Assembly (NCBI RefSeq): GCF_947488985.1 | Contig: NZ_CANLBV010000001.1 | Span: 1-64,000 of the forward strand | Reading direction: 5' to 3' | From: an uncultured Vibrio sp. | GTDB taxonomy: Bacteria; Pseudomonadota; Gammaproteobacteria; Enterobacterales; Vibrionaceae | DNA: 64,000 nucleotides | The notes under the pieces: model-generated | What the model saw: the letters and a program-made list of their open reading frames with translations, nothing else | Database searches by the model: none | What the model was told of the DNA's origin: nothing | Shown here: piece by piece, positions 29,071 to 37,900 of the stretch | Layout of the letters: every line of letters starts with the position of its first letter | Position numbering within the stretch: position 1 is the first letter of the stretch | Program-made: the position numbers and the translations under genes

Positions 29071-31467
29071 CTACCTTTGGTTTAACCAACTCTTTAATAC
29101 CTCAATATCATTCCGGTATTCATTATTTATTTCATTAACCCAATCTGAAATATGCTCCCACCAAGCTGGCATATCTGGAGACTGGGCTTTCTGTGCAACT
29201 TGCTGGATGCGTTTCAAACCAATGGAGCCGGCTGCGCCTTTAATCTTGTGCGCCTCTAAAACGATACTGGCATGATCTTTCGCCGCCATGTTGGCGTTTA
29301 ATATTGCCATATATTCCGGCATCATCTTTTCAAACATCACGATACTATCCAAAACCGGTTTCGGGCCAACAATATCTACATAAGACTCTAGCATATCAAT
29401 ATCAAGCAAAGTGGTGTCAATCGAAGCCATATGACTAGAGGTAATGTGACTAGAAACAGGGCCAATAGAAGCTGACTGTGTATTGATGTCCTCTTCTTTC
29501 TTAATGCGCTTACCGCTCTCAAGGCTTGGCGATGTATCTTCAACCAACTGAGTGATCACATCTTGAATTGCGCGAACCGACAGTGGCTTGCTGATCGCAT
29601 CATCCATCCCTTTTTCTAGGTACTCTTGCTTGTTGTTCAATACGTTAGCGGTTAGGGCTACCAAGGGTGGCAACTCGCTGTATTGCTCGCGATAGTATTG
29701 AGCAATATCGAAGCCCGTCATATCTGGCAGTTGGATATCCAACAACACCAAATCATAATCCTGTGGATTGAAAACAATCTGCGCTTCTTTGCCCGTCATC
29801 ACTACCGTAACCTCGTGACCCAAGCTTTCCAGAAGAGAACGAGCCACGGTAATATTGAGCTCAATATCTTCAACCATGAAAATCTTGAGGCTCGATTGCT
29901 TTCTTGGGGTCTTATTCAGGGCTTGCGTGTCATGATTAACCGGAACACGGATCGACACGGTAAAGGTACTGCCAAAGCCTTCTTCACTGGTGACTTCAAT
30001 ATCACCTTCCATCATGTTGATTAACTGCTTCGACACAGCAAGGCCAATGCCAGTACCAACCGCGTGTAAGTTGTCAGAGCCTGATTTCACCTGATAGTAC
30101 AATCCAAAGATCTTATCGATTTCACTGTCAGGAATGCCAATTCCGGTGTCTTCTACCTCCAGCGTAATATTAGTAAAGTCACCGTCTAGCTCAGCGCTGA
30201 CCGTCATGACCACCCCACCATCCTTAGTAAACTTCATTGCATTACTGATCAAATTCCACAGTACTTGTCTAAGGCGAGTACCATCCACCTTAACGGCCGT
30301 TGGCAGATCGGATAACCTTTCTAGGTCGAACCTTAGTCCTTTTTGTTCAGCCATCAGCGCTGAAATACTCTCCATCTCAACCACGAAATCTTCAAAGTTA
30401 ATCAGCGTTGGGAGTAATTCCAGCTTGCGACGGTCAAACTTATCCATATCAATAATATCGTTAAAGATATTACCTAGCGTTACCGCGCTAACCTTAATGG
30501 TTTGCAACTGCTTACGCTGCTCATCCGTCAAAGGACTATCTAGCAGCATCCGGCTTAAGCCGACGATACCGTTGAGTGGAGTGCGCAATTCATGGCTGAT
30601 GGTTGAGATAAAGGTGGTTTTATCACGACTCGCTTTCTCTAGAGATTCTTGATGCTCTTTACGCTCGGTAATGTCACGACCAAAACCGACTAAGCCCAAA
30701 TGGCGACCATCCTTGCTATAGAAAGGGACTTTACGCAGTTCAAAGTAATTTTTGTGACCATCCGGATACTCTAGCCACTGTTCATAAGTCACCGCCTGGT
30801 TGTCGACAAACACTTTTTCATCGGTATCGACCACCTGCTGTGCCACTTCTTTGCTGTAGACATCCCATGGGGTTAAACCCACCAACTCTTTTTCGGTTTT
30901 ACCTGTGAGCTCTTCCACAGCACGGTTGCAACCGGAGAACACACCCTCTTCATTACGATAGTAAATCAGATCGGGTGATGCATCGATAAATGAGCGCAGC
31001 AGTGCCGTACGTTCAGCCAATTCAACTTGCGTTCGTTCACGCTGAAACACCTCATTCTCGAGATCCTGCATCGCTTCAGCACGCGCTTCCTCGGCTTTTT
31101 CACGCTCTTCAATTTCTTGATTGAGCTTCTCAATATTCAGCTGTAATTGATTATTTAGCTCTTGGTCTCGCTCACGCATATCACCCAGTTTAGACACCAG
31201 CTTCGCCAACCTTTGACGAGACTCTTCTAGCTGATCAACCACCACGGACAGAAAATAGACCGCCCAAGGTGTGATCACTAAACCGAAGAAAACAGAACGG
31301 ATAATATCGCTGTCATCAACATTGCCTTTGAGTACAAGGGTAATACCAACCTGTACGACTACAGCTAAAGCAACCAGCGCTAGAGCGAGTAAAATAGAAA
31401 AGCGGACAATCCCCAATTTTACGAGTAGATCAACGTAATACTGGGCAAGATTTTTCATTGGTTTCAT
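29071..31467 (-). CDS. arcB: Hybrid sensor kinase ArcB
   Basis: ArcB senses the quinone pool redox state and phosphorylates ArcA. The 798 residues comprise two transmembrane helices (about 22-46, 57-78), a coiled coil (about 80-150), a PAS domain (about 155-270), HisKA with His292 (SHELRTPLNG), HATPase (SNAMKF, DTGIGIP, GTGIGLAV), a receiver with Asp577 (LVLLDIQLPD) and an HPt domain with His740 (AHKIKGAAGSIG). Cys180 of the E. coli redox switch is present, but the Cys241 position is Tyr. GGAG lies six bases before the ATG. The GGDEF gene ends 21 bases upstream, suggesting one operon. Confidence 0.96.
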   Translation of the reverse strand: MKPMKNLAQYYVDLLVKLGIVRFSILLALALVALAVVVQVGITLVLKGNVDDSDIIRSVFFGLVITPWAVYFLSVVVDQLEESRQRLAKLVSKLGDMRERDQELNNQLQLNIEKLNQEIEEREKAEEARAEAMQDLENEVFQRERTQVELAERTALLRSFIDASPDLIYYRNEEGVFSGCNRAVEELTGKTEKELVGLTPWDVYSKEVAQQVVDTDEKVFVDNQAVTYEQWLEYPDGHKNYFELRKVPFYSKDGRHLGLVGFGRDITERKEHQESLEKASRDKTTFISTISHELRTPLNGIVGLSRMLLDSPLTDEQRKQLQTIKVSAVTLGNIFNDIIDMDKFDRRKLELLPTLINFEDFVVEMESISALMAEQKGLRFDLERLSDLPTAVKVDGTRLRQVLWNLISNAMKFTKDGGVVMTVSAELDGDFTNITLEVEDTGIGIPDSEIDKIFGLYYQVKSGSDNLHAVGTGIGLAVSKQLINMMEGDIEVTSEEGFGSTFTVSIRVPVNHDTQALNKTPRKQSSLKIFMVEDIELNITVARSLLESLGHEVTVVMTGKEAQIVFNPQDYDLVLLDIQLPDMTGFDIAQYYREQYSELPPLVALTANVLNNKQEYLEKGMDDAISKPLSVRAIQDVITQLVEDTSPSLESGKRIKKEEDINTQSASIGPVSSHITSSHMASIDTTLLDIDMLESYVDIVGPKPVLDSIVMFEKMMPEYMAILNANMAAKDHASIVLEAHKIKGAAGSIGLKRIQQVAQKAQSPDMPAWWEHISDWVNEINNEYRNDIEVLKSWLNQR

Positions 31468-31488
31468 TTAGCGCTCCATGCGATAAGA

Positions 31489-33366
31489 CTAGCAATATTC
31501 TACCCTGTTTAAGGAAACGAGGTAAGCTAGCTTCATCACACGCAACAAGAGACTGGCACGGTATTGTTTAAAACAGAGAGGGAGGGAAATGAAGACGCAG
31601 CCTGAATCAAATGGAGAATGGAGAATGGAGAATGGATGTACGCTGGAGCGATTTCGCCCTTCAGACTTTGCTTGATAAAGTGCACTGTCGGCCAATGCGA
31701 TGGCTGATTCAATTTGATCATCACACGTGGGTATGTAGGAAATAATCCTCATACTGACCGTCACTAATTCAGACACCGCTGATTGCTTATGCTCAATTTC
31801 AAGTGCTTGCACTTGTTGATGGATACGAGTGGCTACCTGCAAAGCCCCTTCCGAGTTCGTGTTCGGTAGAATGAAGCCAAACTCCCCCCCGTAACACGCC
31901 ACGCAATCGGATGAGCGACTAACAACCTGTTGGAACGCTTGAGAGACCTGTACCAGCGCATCATCGCCTTGTTGGTGTCCATAAAAATCGTTATAGCCTT
32001 TAAAGGAATCGATGTCACACAGCATAATCGTTAGCGGTAACTTCTCTCGCACATGGTGAGGCCACAAGATCGAAAGCTGCTCATCAAAACGGCGACGGTT
32101 CGCAACCTGAGTCAGACTATCGATAAAGCTTAAGCGCTCAAGCTCAAAATTCGCTTCTTCCAATTTCTGTTCCGCGAGGTATCGCTCGGTAATGCCTCTC
32201 GCCATGATCAACACACCATTGGTGCCCGATGCCGGATCTCTAAATGGTGATTTTACAACGTCATACCAACTCAATTCGCCACTGCTCAACACCAGTTTAT
32301 CGACATAACGCAGAGACTTGCCTTGATGAAGTACTTGATGATCCGTGTCTGCTAAGCGTGAATAAATATTATTTGGCACCACATCTTGCAGACGCTTTCC
32401 GACCAGATCTGAAACCTGAGAGATACCCAACGCTGTCACAAACGGCTTATTACAAGCTTGGTACACCATATTCTGATTGAAAATACCGATCGAGTCCGGA
32501 CTCGCCTCTAAGATGTTTTGTAAAATCGTATCACGCTGCGCTAAAGCCACCTCGGTATCTTTTCGCTTCTCCATTTCGCCACGCAGTTTCTGCTGCATGT
32601 CATGCCAATCGGTCACATCATGGCTAATAGAGAGCGTGCCGATTGTTTCTCCATCTTGGGAAAGCAGCACACTTTGATAGGTTTCGAGCAAACACCCTTT
32701 GCCGTCCTGATCGGTTGTCCAAGAACGTTCACTGACACGACCTTTTAATGCACCGCCAGACACACTCAAAGTGCCCTCTTCAGGACGACCATGCCAAAAC
32801 TTTTTAAACGAACGATTGCTTGCGACCAACTCACCCTTTTGATCTTTCACGTAGATCAACTCAGACAAAGAATCCAAAGCGGTACGAGCAACATTCAATT
32901 CTCGAACTTCTCGGGACAATTCTTCGTTGGTGTTTTTATAAGGTGAGGCGTGAATCATCCAAGCCTGCTTATTTCTAAAATGGATCTTACGACCGACTAA
33001 GTTGATCTTAAACGACTCAAATTCAGAAAGCGCCCACAGGGAGACCTGCTCGAAGGCTCGAGAGTTGATGTGATTGGTTAAATCGTGGCGAAAGCTGTTC
33101 TCACTCTCCACGGTAGGAAAGCGAAAATTAACACCGATTTGGCGGATGCCAAGCAACTGCATCGCTTGGCGATTGGCATAGAGAGTCTCTCCACTTCGCA
33201 CATCGACGAAATAAAGTGGTGACGGAGTAGAAAGAAGAAGCTGTTCAATATGCGACTGATAACGTGAATAAAGATGCCAGCAGATGAGAGCAATCAGCAA
33301 CATGAGAACGATATAAATACCGTAGCCATCTGCTCTATCCCACAACCAAGTCATTGCTAATTCCAT
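31489..33366 (-). CDS. PAS-GGDEF protein with altered signature motif
   Basis: The 625-residue protein has an N-terminal transmembrane helix (about 15-32), PAS-like segments (about 45-110, 150-260, 280-395) and a C-terminal GGDEF domain (about 415-575). DSLTQVANRRRFDE, LCDIDSFKGYND and GHQQGDDAL fit a diguanylate cyclase. The signature reads CYGGEFGFILPN, lacking one residue of GG(D/E)EF; the usual preceding Arg is Cys, and the usual VSxG Gly is Arg. RSSD fits an RxxD inhibitory site. Catalysis is doubtful; it may only bind c-di-GMP or be decaying. The last 50 residues are an unrelated tail, set by a 7-bp tandem repeat. It lies 21 bases upstream of arcB. Confidence 0.88.
   Translation of the reverse strand: MELAMTWLWDRADGYGIYIVLMLLIALICWHLYSRYQSHIEQLLLSTPSPLYFVDVRSGETLYANRQAMQLLGIRQIGVNFRFPTVESENSFRHDLTNHINSRAFEQVSLWALSEFESFKINLVGRKIHFRNKQAWMIHASPYKNTNEELSREVRELNVARTALDSLSELIYVKDQKGELVASNRSFKKFWHGRPEEGTLSVSGGALKGRVSERSWTTDQDGKGCLLETYQSVLLSQDGETIGTLSISHDVTDWHDMQQKLRGEMEKRKDTEVALAQRDTILQNILEASPDSIGIFNQNMVYQACNKPFVTALGISQVSDLVGKRLQDVVPNNIYSRLADTDHQVLHQGKSLRYVDKLVLSSGELSWYDVVKSPFRDPASGTNGVLIMARGITERYLAEQKLEEANFELERLSFIDSLTQVANRRRFDEQLSILWPHHVREKLPLTIMLCDIDSFKGYNDFYGHQQGDDALVQVSQAFQQVVSRSSDCVACYGGEFGFILPNTNSEGALQVATRIHQQVQALEIEHKQSAVSELVTVSMRIISYIPTCDDQIESAIALADSALYQAKSEGRNRSSVHPFSILHSPFDSGCVFISLPLCFKQYRASLLLRVMKLAYLVSLNRVEYC
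31610..31636. repeat. 7-bp tandem repeat inside GGDEF gene
   Basis: The unit aatggag is repeated nearly four times with no mismatch, within the 3' coding region just after the GGDEF domain (residues HPFSILHSPFD). Seven is not a multiple of three, so one more unit brings a stop right after the repeat (ATT TGA). One fewer moves the tail into another frame. Confidence 0.95.
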
Positions 33367-33458
33367 TTATTCTCAATCTATACCCTACAATCTGTTAGAG
33401 AAAATACTAACATCATTCGGCATTTTTATCTGTTCGCGCTTATGCTCAGAGATTTCTA

Positions 33459-34412
33459 TTATTTACTCGCATTTAAAACGGGTAGCGTATATTCAAATGT
33501 TGAGTCCGTTTTTACACCTTGCGCACCGGTTTTATCCAGTGAGCGGCCAATCTCAGTCATCGCTAACCAACGGTTTTCACACCATAAAGGCGAAAGCAAG
33601 GTCGGGCGTCTCGCAGCAGAAGATACTCGATGGTAAACCACACTGGCTGGCGTACGTTGAATGATCTCAGTGGCGATATCAACATACTCTTCTAGGCTTG
33701 GGGCTTCTAATTTACCGGCCTTCCACGCTTTAGCCATGGTACTGCCTTCAACAATATGCAGACCATGAAGCTTGATGCCATCGGTACCCACCGCTAATAC
33801 CTTGTCTAACGTTTCAAGGTTGTCCGCTTTGGTTTCTTTTGGCAGGCCGACAATAAGGTGAGTACAGACCTTAATCCCTAAAGCCCGTGCGCGTTGGGTG
33901 ATCGCTTGATACACCGCAAAGTCATGGCCACGATTAATCCGTTTCAGGGTGGTATCATTGGCAGTTTGCAAGCCGAGCTCGAGCCAAATCTCGTAGCCTT
34001 GTTTGACGTACCCCGCGAGCAGATCCAACACCGCATCTGGCACGCAATCCGGCCTGGTACCGACACACAGACCGACGATATCGGCTCCGGGTGCTTTTAG
34101 TGCCTCTTCATACATATTCTTGAGCACCTGCACCTCAGCGTAAGTGCTTGTGTATGCCTGAAAATACGCGAGATACTTCTTAGCGCGAGCTATCTCACCC
34201 GCGCGATCGTTCAGCTGGTCAGCAATACTTTGAACCTGAGTTTGTTCATCAACGAAAGAGGCGACGTTGCAGAAAGTGCAACCTCCGCGACCAATGGTTC
34301 CGTCTCGATTTGGACAGCTAAAACCACCGTGAAGCGTCAACTTATGAACTTTTTCGCCATAGCGACGTTGTAGGTCTTGGCCAATAGTATTGACTAGCTC
34401 GTGTAATTGCAT
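33459..34412 (-). CDS. yhcC: Radical SAM protein YhcC (TIGR01212)
   Basis: This is a radical S-adenosylmethionine enzyme of unknown substrate. In the 317-residue protein the [4Fe-4S] cysteines are in FSCPNRDGTIGRGGCTFCN near residue 31-48. Further family segments are GLCVGTRPDCVPD, WLELGLQTAND and HLIVGLPKET. It lies between arcB and gltB as in E. coli. The gene diverges from the gltB operon. Confidence 0.92.
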   Translation of the reverse strand: MQLHELVNTIGQDLQRRYGEKVHKLTLHGGFSCPNRDGTIGRGGCTFCNVASFVDEQTQVQSIADQLNDRAGEIARAKKYLAYFQAYTSTYAEVQVLKNMYEEALKAPGADIVGLCVGTRPDCVPDAVLDLLAGYVKQGYEIWLELGLQTANDTTLKRINRGHDFAVYQAITQRARALGIKVCTHLIVGLPKETKADNLETLDKVLAVGTDGIKLHGLHIVEGSTMAKAWKAGKLEAPSLEEYVDIATEIIQRTPASVVYHRVSSAARRPTLLSPLWCENRWLAMTEIGRSLDKTGAQGVKTDSTFEYTLPVLNASK

Positions 34413-34801
34413 ATTTTCAAAGTGCTCAGTAAATAAGAATGAATATCAATCTTTGTTTGAAAAAAACTACATCCCTGCAAAATTCGACCCATTAGTTTAC
34501 GTAAGACTTTTTGCGATCAACCTAACAAATATCAATAAACATGCAAAAAATCGGCGCTATTTGCCTATTGTTGCGCATTTGTTATACATAAAACTCAAAA
34601 TAAAACGAAAAAAATGGTCTACATAGGTCAACTTTCATTGCAATTCGCCTAGACAAAATTGTAGGATACTTACACATATTAGCGGTTATTGCGTATTCAC
34701 TCACAATAAAAATTGCTAATAAATCGGTGATATCTAGCTCCCACCTATACAAACCACTAGCTTGTGGCTAAAAATAAACAGATATCACTAAGGATTGTTT
34801 T
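34413..34801. other. yhcC / gltB intergenic region, promoter part
   Basis: No gene is supported here. The divergent promoters must lie in this AT-rich stretch, but I could not settle on one hexamer pair. The adjoining 34802-34861 is a structured leader described separately. Confidence 0.35.
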
Positions 34802-34861
34802 TCTCGCAATACTTTTCCTGCGAGATACGGAAAGGATTCAAACCGCCAGCATAGGCAGGTT
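34802..34861 (+). ncRNA. Possible structured leader (pseudoknot plus hairpin) of gltB
   Basis: The 7-bp stem TCTCGCA (34802-34808) / TGCGAGA (34819-34825) encloses the loop ATACTTTTCC. Loop bases CTTTTCC (34812-34818) can pair over 7 bp (one G-U) with GGAAAGG at 34829-34835, giving an H-type pseudoknot. A second hairpin follows at 34841-34861 (AACCGCC/GGCAGGTT, one bulge). It ends 80 bases before the gltB start. The 3-base loop crossing stem 1 is short, so the two helices may instead be alternatives. Confidence 0.35.
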
Positions 34862-34940
34862 TAGACCCATAAATATAAAAGGACAAGGCTGACTTAAATA
34901 CAAATAAGTTGTGCCTAGATTTAACTGGAAGGATGTATCT

Positions 34941-37900
34941 ATGGTAGATCAAGAGCAGAACTCACAGGGTCTGTATACTCCTGAATTGGAGCATGACGCT
35001 TGTGGTATCGGTTTTGTTGCGCATCTAAAGAATCGCAAATCTCATGATGTCGTAACTCAAGCACTCGATATGCTTGCACGTATGGAACACCGTGGCGGCC
35101 AAGGCTGCGATCCGTGTTCTGGTGATGGTGCAGGTATCCTGCTGCAGAAGCCGCACGAATTCTTACTAGAAGAAGCGGTAAAGCTTGGAATCAAACTGCC
35201 ATCTTTTGAAAAATATGGCGTAGGTGTTGTACTTTTCCCGAAAGATGAACACAAACGAGCACAGTGTCGTGACATTCTAGAACGTAATGCACAACGCCTA
35301 GAGTTAGAAGTTATCGGTTACCGTGAGCTTCCAACGGACAACTCAATGATCGGTGCCGATCCATTAAGCACTGAACCTCAGTTTGAGCATGTCTTTATTA
35401 AAGGCGGCCCTGGTATTACACCAGAAGAGCTTGAGCGTAAACTGTATGTTCTACGTAACTACACGGTTCGCGTGTGCCTAGAAAGCGTGTCAAACATCGG
35501 TGATGACTTCTACATCAACTCAATGTCTTACAAGACGTTAGTGTACAAAGGTCAGCTAACCACTGAGCAAGTTCCTCAGTACTTCCTAGATCTGCAAAAC
35601 CCAACCATGGTGACAGCTCTAGCCCTGGTACACTCACGCTTCTCTACCAATACATTCCCACGTTGGCGTCTGGCTCAGCCTTTCCGTTACATCGCGCATA
35701 ATGGCGAAATCAATACGGTTCGCGGCAACCTGAACTGGATGAAAGCACGTGAAGCGATCCTAGAATCGGATCTGTTTACACAAGCAGAAATCGACATGCT
35801 ACTGCCTATCTGTCAGGAAGGTAGCTCGGATTCATCAAACTTCGATATGGCACTTGAACTACTTGTTCTTTCTGGTCGTACTCTGCCACATGCGTTAATG
35901 ATGATGATCCCGGAAGCATGGCAAGAAAACAAAAACATGGATCCAACTCGTCGTGCGTTCTACCAGTACCACGCAAACGTAATGGAACCATGGGATGGCC
36001 CAGCATCTGTCTGTTTCACCGATGGTGTTCAAGTAGGTGCAACCCTTGACCGTAACGGTCTGCGTCCTTCTCGCTACACAGTAACGAAAGACGACTTCCT
36101 AGTGATGGCGTCTGAGTCTGGTGTTGTTGAGATCGCACCTGAAAACGTTGAGTACCGTGGTCGTCTACAACCAGGTCGTATTTTTGTAGCTGACCTTGAG
36201 CAAGGCCGCATCATTTCTGATGAAGAAGTGAAAGACAGCATTGCTAAAGCTCAACCCTACGAAAAATGGGTTGAAGAGAACCTGTTGAGCTTGAAAAAGC
36301 TACCCGATGCGAGCAACGAATTTAGCCAACCTTCTCCAGAAAAGCTCCTGCACAAACAACAATCGTTTGGTGTGAGTTCTGAGGAAGTAAACGAAATCAT
36401 TCTACCTCTTGCGAAAACAGGCTACGAGCCACTTTCTGCAATGGGTGCTGACTGGCCGCTAGCGATTCTTTCTCACCAATCGCAGCACCTTTCAAACTAC
36501 TTCAAACAGTTGTTTGCACAAGTAACCAACCCGCCAATCGACCCGATTCGTGAGCGTATGGTTATGTCTCTGAACACTTACCTAGGTAAGGATCAGAACC
36601 TACTTGCTGAAACACCTGAGCACTGTCAAAAAGTAGAACTTGAGTCTCCAGTATTGTCTAACTCTGAGTTAGAAAAGCTACGTGCCATCGATAATGAGCA
36701 CCTGCAAGCGAAGACGCTGGATATCGTATTCCAAGCAAATGGTGATGAAGGTAAGTTAGAGCGCGCACTTAAGCGTATCTGCCAATACGCAGAAGACGCA
36801 GTGATTGATGGCTACTCTATCATCCTACTGACTGACCGTGCAGTTAACTCTAACCACGCCGCTATCCCAGCAATGCTGGCGGTTGGTGCGGTTCACCACC
36901 ACCTAATCCGTAAAGGCCTACGTGCTAAGTGTGACATCGTGGTTGAAACGGGCGACGCTCGTGAGACACATCACTTTGCAACGCTTATCGGTTACGGTGC
37001 AAACGCAGTTAACCCATACCTAGTGATTGAAACGATTGTTGAACTGCAACGCACTAAGAAGCTAGCTCCAAACGTACACCCACGTGAGTTCTTCGATAAC
37101 TACCGTAAAGGTGTCAACGGCGGTCTACTGAAGATCTTCTCTAAGATGGGGATCTCTACGCTGCAGTCTTACCACGGTGCACAAATCTTCGAAGCGCTTG
37201 GTGTAAGCAAATCTGTAGTTGAAAAATACTTCACAGGTACTGTTTCTCGTATCCAAGGTCTAACGATCGACGATATCGCGCGAGAAGTACTTGTTCGTCA
37301 CCGTGTTGGTTACCCAGCTCGTGAGATCCCAGCTCAGATCCTTGATGTTGGTGGTGTTTACCAGTGGAAACAACGTGGTGAGAAGCACTTATTCAACCCA
37401 GAAACGATTTCTCTACTTCAAGAGTCGACGCGTAACAAAGATTACGGTCAGTTCAAGAAGTACGCAAAAGCCGTCGATGACCAAGGCGACAACGCAGCAA
37501 CGCTACGTAGCCAACTTGATTTCATCAAGAACCCTGCAGGCTCTATTCCTCTAGCAGAAGTAGAACCAATCGAGAACATCCTTAAGCGTTTCGCAACCGG
37601 CGCAATGAGCTTTGGTTCAATCTCGCATGAGGCTCACTCAACACTGGCTGTCGCGATGAACCGCATTGGCGCGAAATCAAACTCAGGTGAAGGCGGTGAA
37701 GATCCAGCACGTTTCGAACGTAAAGAAAACGGCGACTGGGAACGTTCAGCAATCAAACAGGTGGCTTCGGGTCGCTTTGGTGTAACGTCTTACTATCTAT
37801 CTAACGCTGATGAGCTGCAAATCAAGATGGCTCAAGGTGCGAAACCTGGTGAGGGTGGTCAACTACCTGGTGATAAGGTTGATGACTGGATCGGCGCAAC

